Below, in pieces: positions 55,615 to 63,433 of a stretch of 64,000 bases of DNA. The stretch comes from Mucilaginibacter flavidus. GTDB taxonomy: Bacteria; Bacteroidota; Bacteroidia; Sphingobacteriales; Sphingobacteriaceae. The stretch covers positions 1 through 64,000 of the forward strand of contig NZ_JAMXOE010000032.1 of NCBI RefSeq assembly GCF_024055575.1. Direction: 5' to 3'. The first letter of the stretch is position 1. Every line of letters begins with the position of its first letter. Both the position numbers and the translations under genes were made by a program. The notes under the pieces were generated by a model. The model saw only the letters and a program-made list of their open reading frames with translations. It was not told where the DNA came from and ran no database searches.

Positions 55615-55873
55615 CTATTTCAATACTTTACGTGTGTCTGCATATTTTATCAATACATCGGTTCGTTCCAATGTGCAATTCTTGTACGTGCCATCATGAA
55701 AAATTTAGTGTGCTAAACAAGTAATTGCTTAATAGAACTTCTTTACATTTATAAAGTTTCCAAAAACATATTAAAGCGAAAATCGAGTTATACCTTAAAA
55801 CTTTCTACTTTTAAGGTCATCGATACCCTCTGGCATGGCTTTAATGCCACAAAAAGCCGTTCGCCTTAAAATA
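55615..55873. other. Divergent intergenic region, defence operon and fic
   Basis: 259 bases, AT-rich, with no gene. It must contain the promoter of the minus-strand defence operon; no convincing TAnnTTTG box facing left was found. The fic promoter lies at its right edge. Confidence 0.5.
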
Positions 55874-55904
55874 TTTGATTTTTAATGTCAATAATGTACA
55901 TTTG
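55874..55904 (+). promoter_or_regulatory. fic promoter (TTTG-N19-TACATTTG), near-leaderless
   Basis: A -33 TTTG at 55874-55877 and -7 TACATTTG at 55897-55904 are spaced by 19 bases. The ATG at 55908 follows after 3 bases, so transcription probably starts at the initiation codon. Confidence 0.65.
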
Positions 55905-55907
55905 CTT

Positions 55908-57029
55908 ATGCCATACCGAGTAAACCCTGACCGGAACGTTCCATGGAATACCTTGCCGGAACTGCCTATTGACAAACACCTTTATGAAGATGTGGAAATT
56001 TACAGTCAATTGGGTAATGCCAAAGCGGCGCTCGGCCGCTTACAGGGCAGAAGTATCGTCATCCCTAACCAAGGACTGCTTATTAATTCTATTAGTTTAC
56101 AGGAAGCAAAAGCATCCAGCGCAATAGAAAACATCTTTACCACTGATGATGAACTGTACCAGGCTTACAGTGAAGAACAAATTCAGCAACTCACCGGACC
56201 GTCTAAAGAAGTGCTGTATTATCGTGAGGCCTTATGGGAAGGTTATGCCTATTTGAATGAAGATCAGGTTTTTGACGAAAATTACTTTGTTAAAATGTAC
56301 CGGATCGTTTGCCAGTTTAATGATGGCATCAGAACACCCATCGCCCAGATCGTCATCAAAGAGGGCGGCACCGGTCCCAATGCCGGTAAAGTATCCTATA
56401 CGCCGCCAAGAGGCAAAGGAATAGTCGAAGCTAAACTTCACAATCTGATCGAATTTTTGAACGATGACAAAACTTATTCGGTAGATCCATTGCTCAAAAT
56501 GGCCATTGGTCATTTTCAATTTGAGGCGATACACCCTTTCCGCGATGGCAACGGCCGCACTGGCAGGATTTTCAATATCCACTACCTGACCAAAAAAGGC
56601 TTGCTGGATTATCCGATCCTTTTTTTAAGCCGTTACATCATGGACCATAAAGATGATTACTACGCCGGACTTGCCGGGGTAACCCAAAGAGGAAGTTGGA
56701 AGAACTGGTTGTTGTATATGCTGAAAGCCGTCGAGGAGACTTCGAACATCACCTATGACAAGATCAATGACATCGTTAGTGCAAAGGATGCCATTTTAAA
56801 AGCCATCATCGAAGATACCGACATCGCACGCCCCGAATCGTTGGTCAACGCCATATTTACCCAACCTTACACACGGGTAAAGCACCTTGTTAGCGGTGGT
56901 ATTTATGCTGAAAATACCGCCAGAAAATACCTTGATCAGTTAACGGAAATGGGTGTTTTGGAAAAGAGGGTAATCGGTAAAGGCAATTACTACTTAAACC
57001 TGGAACTGTACAGGATACTATCTGAATAA
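55908..57029 (+). CDS. Fic family protein (probable AMP transferase)
   Basis: A 373-residue protein. An N-terminal Fic_N-type domain contains the inhibitory-helix motif ASSAIENIF, matching S/T-xxx-E-G/N, whose Glu blocks ATP gamma-phosphate binding (class II Fic). The catalytic motif is HPFRDGNGRTGR (about 210-221). The C-terminal 80 residues look like a winged helix, with a TARKYLDQLTEMGVLEKR segment. Fic enzymes usually transfer AMP to target hydroxyls; the target is unknown. The ATG at 55908 is supported by the promoter; an in-frame TTG at 55875 is unlikely. The 3' end converges with the next gene. Confidence 0.92.
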   Translation: MPYRVNPDRNVPWNTLPELPIDKHLYEDVEIYSQLGNAKAALGRLQGRSIVIPNQGLLINSISLQEAKASSAIENIFTTDDELYQAYSEEQIQQLTGPSKEVLYYREALWEGYAYLNEDQVFDENYFVKMYRIVCQFNDGIRTPIAQIVIKEGGTGPNAGKVSYTPPRGKGIVEAKLHNLIEFLNDDKTYSVDPLLKMAIGHFQFEAIHPFRDGNGRTGRIFNIHYLTKKGLLDYPILFLSRYIMDHKDDYYAGLAGVTQRGSWKNWLLYMLKAVEETSNITYDKINDIVSAKDAILKAIIEDTDIARPESLVNAIFTQPYTRVKHLVSGGIYAENTARKYLDQLTEMGVLEKRVIGKGNYYLNLELYRILSE

Positions 57030-57042
57030 TTTGTACTAACCA

Positions 57043-57390
57043 CTATTTTCTTCGCAGCTTGCGCTTAAGTTTCAGGGTTTCCGCTTTTTCCTGTATTTCC
57101 CTGTGCGTAAGCTTTTGATAGGATAGCAACCAGTTCATTAACATCTTTTTTGAAAACCGGATACCCCCACCGGGTAAACCTATATAAGGCAATTCTCCGG
57201 CAGATTTTAACTGGTAAAGCGTTTGACGGGAATACCCGGTTATTGTTTCGGCGATCTCATATCCGCCAATTTCGTCTTCGTCATTTAAGGTTTCATCAAC
57301 CAGCATGAACTCGGTCATGCATTCTTTTACAATGACCATTAAATCCGCAACGGTCAGGTCAATCAAACGCGTGTTTTTATCTATATTCAT
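57043..57390 (-). CDS. Excisionase-like helix-turn-helix protein
   Basis: A 115-residue protein with a MerR/excisionase-type HTH at about 44-80 (EIAETITGYSRQTLYQLKSAGELPYI, then GGIRFSKKMLMNWL). A basic tail ends in KLKRKLRRK. Such proteins are common on Bacteroidota integrative elements, where they regulate excision or transfer. No integrase is nearby. It supports the mobile character of this region but does not prove it. Confidence 0.82.
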   Translation of the reverse strand: MNIDKNTRLIDLTVADLMVIVKECMTEFMLVDETLNDEDEIGGYEIAETITGYSRQTLYQLKSAGELPYIGLPGGGIRFSKKMLMNWLLSYQKLTHREIQEKAETLKLKRKLRRK

Positions 57391-57513
57391 AGCTGCAATT
57401 TAACATCACCAATCGAAAGCCACTGTCTCTATTACAGCGGCAATATATATCCTAACCCAAGGACATATTCACTAGGATTAAAAGTAGGATTTTAATAATT
57501 AAACGGATTAAAG

Positions 57514-58896
57514 ATGAAAACCAAAATATATATAAATGCAATGCTGTTTTTATGCAGCTTGTTTTTGATTACCAGTTGTAAAAAGGACTTCCTGGATAAA
57601 AAGCCAGCTACAAATTTGGACGTGCCTACTTCATTAAACGATTTGCAATTACTGTTAGACAACACCATTTCTATTCATGAAAGCCCTTCTTTGGGCGAGG
57701 TCTCATCAGATGATTACTATATGACATACAATAGCTGGTATAATGAATTTGCCCCCTATTTCTCCAATAGTTATGTCTGGGCGAAGGAAATTTTCGCAGG
57801 TAAAGGAAATATCTCAGACTGGGATATGCCCTATACCCAGGTATTGTACACCAACGTTGTATTGCAGCAACTTAATGGCATCAGTCGAAATGGATCAAAT
57901 AGCGCTACTTATGACAATATAAAAGGAAGCGCCTTATTTATGCGATCCTGGATGTTTTTCGACCTGGCGCAGGTGTACGCACTACCTTATGATAGCGTAA
58001 CCTTTAATACGGAATTGGGCATACCGTTGCGGTTGACAGCGGATATCAATGCGCCAACCATCAGGCCCACTATTAAACAGACCTATGATCAGATTCTATC
58101 AGATGTCATACAGGCAAGGTCTTTATTGACCAATAATACCTCACCAATCTATCAAAACAGGCCATCAAAAGCGGCTGTGTTCGGATTCCTGTCCCGCGTC
58201 TATTTAACCATGCGGAATTATTCAAAAGCAGGCTTATATGCAGATAGTGCTTTACAACTGCAAAATACATTGATAGATTATAACACGGTAGATGCCACGG
58301 CCCGCCTTCCATTTAATTCAACGAACAGCGAAACTGTTTATCAAAATTTATTGATATCAGCAGATCCTACATCGTATCTTAAATCATCACAGGGATATTC
58401 AATAGACACCTTATTGTACCAATCCTATAATGCCAATGATTTGAGGAAGGTGGTTTATTTCGCAAAAAATGGAACCTACATCAATAAAAAACGGGGATAT
58501 TCAGGCCAAAGCCTGTTTTCTAATGGAATAATTACCGATGAGCTGTATTTGACCAGGGCTGAATGTTTCGCACGGGCAAATAATATCTTCAGAGCATTGG
58601 ACGATCTGAACACGCTGCTGGTAACCCGATGGAAAACCGGCACCTATATTCCAAAAGCGAATCTTCAGGGAACTGCACTCTTGGATACCATTTTAAAAGA
58701 GCGGAGAAAGGAATTGGTGCTGCGTGGTTTACGATGGAATGATATCCGGCGCTTGAATAAGGAAGGATATAACATCACCCTGACCCGCAATTTAAACGGA
58801 ACAACTTATACGCTACCGCCGAATGATCCGCGTTACGCGTTACCCATTCCGCCTGATGTAATAACCCTTTCTGGTATTCAACAAGACGATAGATAA
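57514..58896 (+). CDS. RagB/SusD family nutrient uptake lipoprotein, no SusC partner
   Basis: A 460-residue outer-membrane lipoprotein (lipobox LITSC, Cys22). The family features are KKDFLDKKPATNLDVPTSLNDLQLLLD at the start, TPR-like helices (SALFMRSWMFFDLAQVYALPYD), RPSKAAVFGFLSRVYLTM and the C-terminal LKERRKELVLRGLRWNDIRRLN. SusD proteins bind a ligand as the lid of a SusC TonB-dependent channel. No susC gene lies within the window near it; the upstream gene is the HTH gene on the other strand. It may have lost its partner or serve one elsewhere. Confidence 0.93.
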   Translation: MKTKIYINAMLFLCSLFLITSCKKDFLDKKPATNLDVPTSLNDLQLLLDNTISIHESPSLGEVSSDDYYMTYNSWYNEFAPYFSNSYVWAKEIFAGKGNISDWDMPYTQVLYTNVVLQQLNGISRNGSNSATYDNIKGSALFMRSWMFFDLAQVYALPYDSVTFNTELGIPLRLTADINAPTIRPTIKQTYDQILSDVIQARSLLTNNTSPIYQNRPSKAAVFGFLSRVYLTMRNYSKAGLYADSALQLQNTLIDYNTVDATARLPFNSTNSETVYQNLLISADPTSYLKSSQGYSIDTLLYQSYNANDLRKVVYFAKNGTYINKKRGYSGQSLFSNGIITDELYLTRAECFARANNIFRALDDLNTLLVTRWKTGTYIPKANLQGTALLDTILKERRKELVLRGLRWNDIRRLNKEGYNITLTRNLNGTTYTLPPNDPRYALPIPPDVITLSGIQQDDR

Positions 58897-58910
58897 TTAA
58901 AAACCCGATT

Positions 58911-59555
58911 ATGAAACTTCACAATATAATTCAATACGTATTCATTATATGCTTAACATTCAGTGGTCTCCATTCAAATTCAAGCTACTGTTTACCAGCA
59001 AATCCATCTTCAAAAAGCATAAAGCCCCAACAAATGAAGATTGGTAATAGGACCAATGATACATTAATGCTGGATTACACCTTTAAAGATACATCTGACA
59101 GAGCTGTAAGACTCTCGGACTTAAAAGGGAAATATGTCCTGGTAGATTTATGGTATTCAGGATGCGGATTTTGTATTTATGCGAACAAAGCATTAAGGAT
59201 TGTTCATGAAAAGATGAAAAACGAAAACATCATATTTCTAAGTATTTCCGTTGACGTTAACAAAGACAAATGGATAGCAAGCATTACTAATAATGCTATA
59301 CCATCTAAATCGAATCCATGGGCTGGAAAATACTGGCACGCATCCGGCACTATATGCCTTTATACAGGGGGGAGTGGTTTTAATAACGATTTTCTAAAAA
59401 AGTATAATCCTGGGAATAGTTACCCCAAATTGCTATTTATAGATCCTTCCGGAAAGTTAATATCAGACCATCTACCAAGGCCTGACTATTCAGGTAACGA
59501 TCAACCGGAAAAGTTGATTGAGTTTATCGAGGGTTATTTAAAGAATGGTAAATAA
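58911..59555 (+). CDS. TlpA-like exported thiol-disulfide protein
   Basis: A 214-residue exported thioredoxin-like protein. A hydrophobic signal ends near residue 28. The thioredoxin fold has LKGKYVLVDLWYSGCGFC with the CGFC active site (about 83-86), FLSISVDVNKDKW and the cis-Pro region SYPKLLFIDPSG. It would reduce or form disulfides in the periplasm. It follows the SusD gene by 14 bases, so both are probably co-transcribed. SusD-TlpA pairs are common in Bacteroidota uptake loci. Confidence 0.92.
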   Translation: MKLHNIIQYVFIICLTFSGLHSNSSYCLPANPSSKSIKPQQMKIGNRTNDTLMLDYTFKDTSDRAVRLSDLKGKYVLVDLWYSGCGFCIYANKALRIVHEKMKNENIIFLSISVDVNKDKWIASITNNAIPSKSNPWAGKYWHASGTICLYTGGSGFNNDFLKKYNPGNSYPKLLFIDPSGKLISDHLPRPDYSGNDQPEKLIEFIEGYLKNGK

Positions 59556-59573
59556 TGCTAAAGACAATTTAAA

Positions 59574-59604
59574 AATGTAGGATGAAGTTTAATCATCCTA
59601 CATT
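59574..59604. terminator. Convergent terminator, tlpA and DUF6520 genes
   Basis: Perfect 12-base arms AATGTAGGATGA and TCATCCTACATT enclose a 7-base loop. It lies 18 bases from the tlpA stop and 10 bases from the DUF6520 stop, so it can serve both. Confidence 0.75.
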
Positions 59605-59614
59605 AATTACATTA

Positions 59615-59899
59615 TTAATTATCAATCGTCCCTTCAGTTGCCTGCTCAAATTTCCCACCTACAAGATTGTAGGTGCAAATATTTGTACTTTGATCACAGC
59701 TTGGTGAACCAGAAACTGTAGAATAGTGCGACGAGTTTTGGTCAGCTGGAAGGCCGCCGGTAGAACTCCATGGTTGCTCACCTGCGTTATAATAATAAGT
59801 AGTTAAACGTGTAGTAGTTTTGGCATTTGTAAATGCACTGAAACTGATTGCCATAGCGCCTACCATGAGGCCTAAGACAAGTTTATGTAAGTCTTTCAT
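59615..59899 (-). CDS. DUF6520-like small exported protein
   Basis: A 94-residue exported protein. A signal peptide (about 1-26) ends AFTNAK. The short mature part is Ser/Gly/Thr-rich, with two cysteines in SCDQSTNICTYNLVGG and the C-terminus EGTIDN. This matches the DUF6520 pattern of small Bacteroidota exported proteins of unknown function. It follows the MauE-like gene by 15 bases. Such genes often lie beside SusC/SusD, TlpA and MauE genes. The cysteine pair may be handled by these redox partners, which is inference. Confidence 0.75.
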   Translation of the reverse strand: MKDLHKLVLGLMVGAMAISFSAFTNAKTTTRLTTYYYNAGEQPWSSTGGLPADQNSSHYSTVSGSPSCDQSTNICTYNLVGGKFEQATEGTIDN

Positions 59900-59914
59900 T
59901 TGATATTATTTAAG

Positions 59915-60376
59915 TTAATCTTTTGTTTTTAGTAAGCGGAGTGCACATACGGAAAGCGCAATAAATGTAAGATTGAACCATACATGCTGTGTCCAGCTTA
60001 ATTTTTCGATGACACCACCACAATGGCATGGAAGCTTACTCGCCCATAACAGCACACTTAAAATATAAACGGTAAATAGTATCATTAGGCCTAAAAAGCT
60101 GTAAAGGCCCAATTTTAGAGTTCGCGGGATGATCAGTAAAATAGCTATTAAGATCTCTGCTAAGGGAACAAGCCAGGAAATATAAAACGCAAAGCGGCCA
60201 ATAACTTCGACATTGTATAAACCATTTAGAAATCTGCCATGGTCCATAAGCTTTGCACAGGCGGTATATAAAAATAAAAATATGCAGAGCGAGCAAATAG
60301 CCAAAATTAATCGGTCCTTCCCCTTATTGGTAAGCTGGAACCGTTGCTTTTTACTGATAATGCTGTCCATAACCAA
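59915..60376 (-). CDS. MauE/DoxX family redox-associated membrane protein
   Basis: A 153-residue membrane protein with four predicted helices (about 24-45, 63-85, 91-113 and 131-148). The region LASKLPCHCGG carries the cysteine motif typical of MauE-like proteins, which take part in disulfide exchange across the membrane. It is transcribed with the DUF6520 gene downstream. The start may be ATG 60376 or 60370; both give the same helices. Confidence 0.85.
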   Translation of the reverse strand: MVMDSIISKKQRFQLTNKGKDRLILAICSLCIFLFLYTACAKLMDHGRFLNGLYNVEVIGRFAFYISWLVPLAEILIAILLIIPRTLKLGLYSFLGLMILFTVYILSVLLWASKLPCHCGGVIEKLSWTQHVWFNLTFIALSVCALRLLKTKD

Positions 60377-61192
60377 AATATTGTGTTTTTCATCAATGTA
60401 TTTTTGCCTTTCTTTCAGGTTTGAGGCTACCTTAAAAATCTGTACCTGCTACAGGTTTGGATTTTCATTTGAACAATTATGTTTGGCGTAACCCGGAAAC
60501 AAAGCAAACTTGCGATGATGAACAATTCGGTTAACAATTCTCTTTTGGGCGTAAATACAGCTAAAGGAAGTCATTTCGGTCATTGTGTAAAATCTTACTG
60601 ATGCCGTCATGCAAGCCATGAAGAAGCGGATACAAAGCGTTGCCATAGCGGCCAGCATTGCCTTTGAAGTAAATTCCTCCGCAATGTCCCTGATCCTTTC
60701 TGCATCCAACGTCTTCATCTGCTTACCTTTCTTTTTCCTGTTAATTAATAAAACGGCTACCAACTGGGGTGCCACCTGCCCTTTTTGCTGATTAGGACTT
60801 ATCGCCGTCCGCGCGTTCCCTGCATCCGACCCGGAGTTCAACTCACCAGCACCGTCCGGTTTTTACATGAATGACAGCTATAGGCCTAGGGACTGTCATT
60901 TTAGTTCTGAATGCTTCAACGCCCGGAAAGGGCGGTATGAAAATCGGTACTCCCTATGTTTTAAAACAACAGCCATTCGTTCTGTTGCTCTGGTTTAAAA
61001 TTCTGGATGTGTTATATTGATATGATGTTATCGAAGGTAGATAAGGCTGGAAATTATAGCTGTCCGGTTGAAAACACTTTGAAGTAGTTTGGGGGACATT
61101 TGGGTGTCGTTTGGACTACAATTTAATGTCGGCTACACGACAGAAAATTTCTCGGATTTATCTATAGAAGGTGACCCGATGAGATAATTGCA
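60377..61192. other. Intergenic region without a supported gene
   Basis: 816 bases between the MauE-like and Crp/Fnr genes. A 130-codon minus-strand frame (60841-60449) and shorter plus-strand frames cross it, but their translations match no family and lack consistent features. The middle is GC-richer than its flanks. It may hold a decayed gene or a leader of the MauE operon. Confidence 0.5.
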
Positions 61193-61828
61193 TTAACTAT
61201 TTTTAGCATTATCGGCCCGGGATTTCGCATAGGCGCTGCTAAACGTTGTCCTGCTCATATCGAGATAACTGGCAATATGGTCATTATTGATTCTGGTAGC
61301 TATGCCGGGATTATCTGCTAAGAATATCTTTACCCTTTCTTCCACGCTTGACTTTAAGAGGTGTTGATAGGCAGAATGCTGTTTTTCTCTTTCAGCCAGG
61401 AAATACAAAAAGGTAGGATACATGGTTTGAAATTCAGCCAATAACAATTTCAGGTTTGCGTAACTAAGCGTTATCAATGTTCCGCTTTCCAGCATTTGGA
61501 TGTTATCTGTCTGCCTTGAACCATATAGGTAAGCGTTTGTATCGATCAAGACATCATCTTTTTTAGTAATCCGGGTAACAATAAATTTATCAGATGTAGC
61601 ATCATAATAGTAACAACGGGCGATACCGCTTTCAAAATAGATCAGGTGTCCGTCTTCGGCTTCCCCACTTTCTGCTATATACTGATCTTTTACTGCCGTT
61701 ATAATATTGCTTTTCTCAATAATAGCAATTTCTAACTCAGCTGGAACGGAGCCATTAAGTTTGATAAACACGGGGAGAATCTTCCTGCGGAATATGCTCT
61801 TGATCCTTTCCTGTTTATCTATGTTCAT
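61193..61828 (-). CDS. Crp/Fnr family transcriptional regulator
   Basis: A 211-residue regulator. Residues about 20-150 resemble a cyclic-nucleotide-binding-like beta-roll (LIYFESGIARCYYYD, VLIDTNAYL), without an obvious cAMP phosphate-binding motif. The C-terminal HTH is in INNDHIASYLDMSRTTFSSAYAKSR. It is encoded upstream of the MauE/DUF6520 operon, in the same direction, and likely regulates that operon; this is inference from position. The C-terminal tail is short (RADNAKNS). Confidence 0.88.
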   Translation of the reverse strand: MNIDKQERIKSIFRRKILPVFIKLNGSVPAELEIAIIEKSNIITAVKDQYIAESGEAEDGHLIYFESGIARCYYYDATSDKFIVTRITKKDDVLIDTNAYLYGSRQTDNIQMLESGTLITLSYANLKLLLAEFQTMYPTFLYFLAEREKQHSAYQHLLKSSVEERVKIFLADNPGIATRINNDHIASYLDMSRTTFSSAYAKSRADNAKNS

Positions 61829-61995
61829 AATTAAAGCAGCTACGTCTATTTTAAATTAATTCTCAATTAGTATGTTCGTTAACTATCGCATTAAAGTTAT
61901 TTTGCCGACAAGGGCATTATCAAGCCGATAGGTTACAATCGCACATGTCGTTTAATACAAAATAAGTGGACAAAAAGCACAATAAGTGTGACATT

Positions 61996-62054
61996 CCGTA
62001 TTAAATTAACATGATTACCATATTAAATTAATACGATTACCGTATTAAAAATCC
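61996..62054. repeat. Iteron-like 22-bp tandem repeats
   Basis: Two full 22-base units (61996-62017, 62018-62039) and a partial third (62040-62054) share CCRTATTAAATTAA followed by a GATTA end. They lie 168 bases upstream of the Crp/Fnr gene. They could be regulator-binding sites or iterons of a mobile element. Just left of them AATAAGTG occurs twice. Confidence 0.55.
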
Positions 62055-62770
62055 AAGAATTGTCAACTAATCTGTTAATAAATGTTAATTTTCATCCTTA
62101 TTTACCAACAAATTTTAAGTTTTTGCAGTTAGCAAAACAGTAGTAAAAGGGTAGCAGCATTTTGGAGAAAATTGTAGGATTTTCTCCTTTTTTATCTCCA
62201 TTATTCATTGAAAAGCTCGGGAAAAAGTAAAACTGAATGTTTAATTATTGCGTTTTACAGAAAATCGACGCTAAAAACTACTACCCTAATACACCCCTAA
62301 TTTCCCAGAATATTTTAGGCCACATTTTTTTGTTTACACCTATAAATCTCGGCGGCTTAGCCGGGATATGCTAAAAGCGTATCGAATAATTTAAAACCGT
62401 AGCTAATAGGATTTGTCACTGGGATAACTTGTCAAAGGCGCTACGGCAGACAGCTCATTGCACCACGTGTTATCACACTACGTTCATTCGCTGTCAGCCT
62501 TCGCGCCCGCGCAGCAAAACTGAATGTCGCTGTGCTCCTAACAGATTTGCTTTCGGCCACACCCAATATATTGCCTTACTCACCGCTAAAGCGACAGTAA
62601 CCCAAGCCGGGATAAAACGCTACATAAACGGGCATTATATATTGCTTTTTTTTGGTTTGCCAGGCCTTGACATAAACAATGAACTAATTCTGTAATAATA
62701 ATTTACTTGAATATGCCCGCTGGTTTATTTTATTAAAAAACTGGTATTTGATTTTTTTAAACTAACCTTT

Positions 62771-62910
62771 AATCCCGATAGGGTATAAAATAAGTGTAAT
62801 TTTGCTATATAGTCCCGATAGGGTATAATTATGATATTAATGAAAGATATAATCCCGATAGGGTATAATTAATAAACTTTATTTATATTTGTACCCGAAA
62901 GGGTATAAAT
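62771..62910 (+). promoter_or_regulatory. Four HipB-like operators at 40-bp intervals with promoters
   Basis: Four copies of a palindromic site begin at 62771, 62811, 62851 and 62891, spaced exactly 40 bases. The core is CCCGATAGGG in three and CCCGAAAGGG in the fourth, with TA-rich flanks. Two -7 boxes fit TAnnTTTG: TAATTTTG at 62797-62804 and TATATTTG at 62884-62891, each just before or overlapping an operator. The layout suggests cooperative autorepression by HipB, as in other hip operons. Confidence 0.7.
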
Positions 62911-63114
62911 ATGTTGTCAGAGTATTTGAAGAAAAAAAGGAAATCACTAAATCTCACACAGGAAGACCTGGCATCCAAAGCGGGAGTCGGACTTAGGGTT
63001 GTTCGTGAGATGGAACAGGGAAAACGAACTTTGCGGATGGATAAAGTGAATCAGGTGTTGATGTTATTTGGCGCAGAACTCGGAGTGGTATTAAAAGTAA
63101 AAAATGATGAGTAG
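62911..63114 (+). CDS. HipB-like XRE antitoxin/repressor
   Basis: A 67-residue single-domain XRE/HTH protein. The HTH runs from about 14 to 55 (LNLTQEDLASKAGVGLRVVREMEQG), and the C-terminal LGVVLKVKNDE tail is short. It should bind the operator array upstream and the HipS/HipT proteins downstream. Its last 11 bases overlap the next start, showing coupled translation. Confidence 0.88.
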   Translation: MLSEYLKKKRKSLNLTQEDLASKAGVGLRVVREMEQGKRTLRMDKVNQVLMLFGAELGVVLKVKNDE

Positions 63115-63430
63115 GAAAGGTTTGGTATATTTTCAGGACACGCTGGCTGGTGTGCTTGCGGAAACTGATGATGGTTACGAATTTACTTACCAGGCTGATT
63201 ATTTAGAGAATAAGAACGCAAAGCCGGTAAGCTTAACGCTGCCATTGTCAACCCAGAAATATGAAAGTAAAGTATTGTTTGCTTTTTTCGATGGCTTGAT
63301 ACCGGAAGGTTGGCTACTGGATTTGGCAACAACACACTGGAAGGTCAAAAGCAATGACCGGTTTGAATTATTACTATTAACATGCAGGGATGCAATCGGA
63401 GCTGTAACGGTTATTCCCGAAATAGATTAA
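63104..63430 (+). CDS. HipS-like HipA N-terminal domain protein
   Basis: A 108-residue protein equal to the HipA N-terminal subdomain: LVYFQDTLAGVLAETDDGYEF, LSLTLPLS-type strand (SLTLPLS) and FFDGLIPEGWLL. In tripartite HipBST systems this small protein (HipS) is separate and can act as the antitoxin for the HipT kinase. The ATG at 63104 overlaps hipB by 11 bases; 63107 is an alternative ATG. Confidence 0.82.
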   Translation: MMSRKGLVYFQDTLAGVLAETDDGYEFTYQADYLENKNAKPVSLTLPLSTQKYESKVLFAFFDGLIPEGWLLDLATTHWKVKSNDRFELLLLTCRDAIGAVTVIPEID

Positions 63431-63433
63431 GCT

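Larger units (their letters stand above)
61829..62910. other. Long intergenic region upstream of the HipBST module
   Basis: 1082 bases without a supported gene. From left to right it holds the Crp/Fnr promoter region, tandem 22-bp repeats (61996-62054), an AT-rich stretch, a GC-richer patch at about 62425-62600 and the 40-bp operator array. An 88-codon frame at 62429-62695 crosses the GC patch but resembles no protein. Confidence 0.5.

Noticed and set aside
60449-60841. 130-codon minus-strand frame between the MauE-like and Crp/Fnr genes
   Set aside because: No family resemblance, and the composition is unlike the neighbouring genes. It could be a decayed gene, but this cannot be supported.
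62429-62695. 88-codon plus-strand frame in the GC-rich patch
   Set aside because: Cys/His/Arg-rich translation with no domain; typical of a chance frame in GC-rich non-coding DNA.
62771-62910. CRISPR-like regular spacing of short repeats
   Set aside because: The repeats are palindromic 10-16 bp operators directly upstream of hipB, with AT-rich non-spacer DNA between them and no cas genes.
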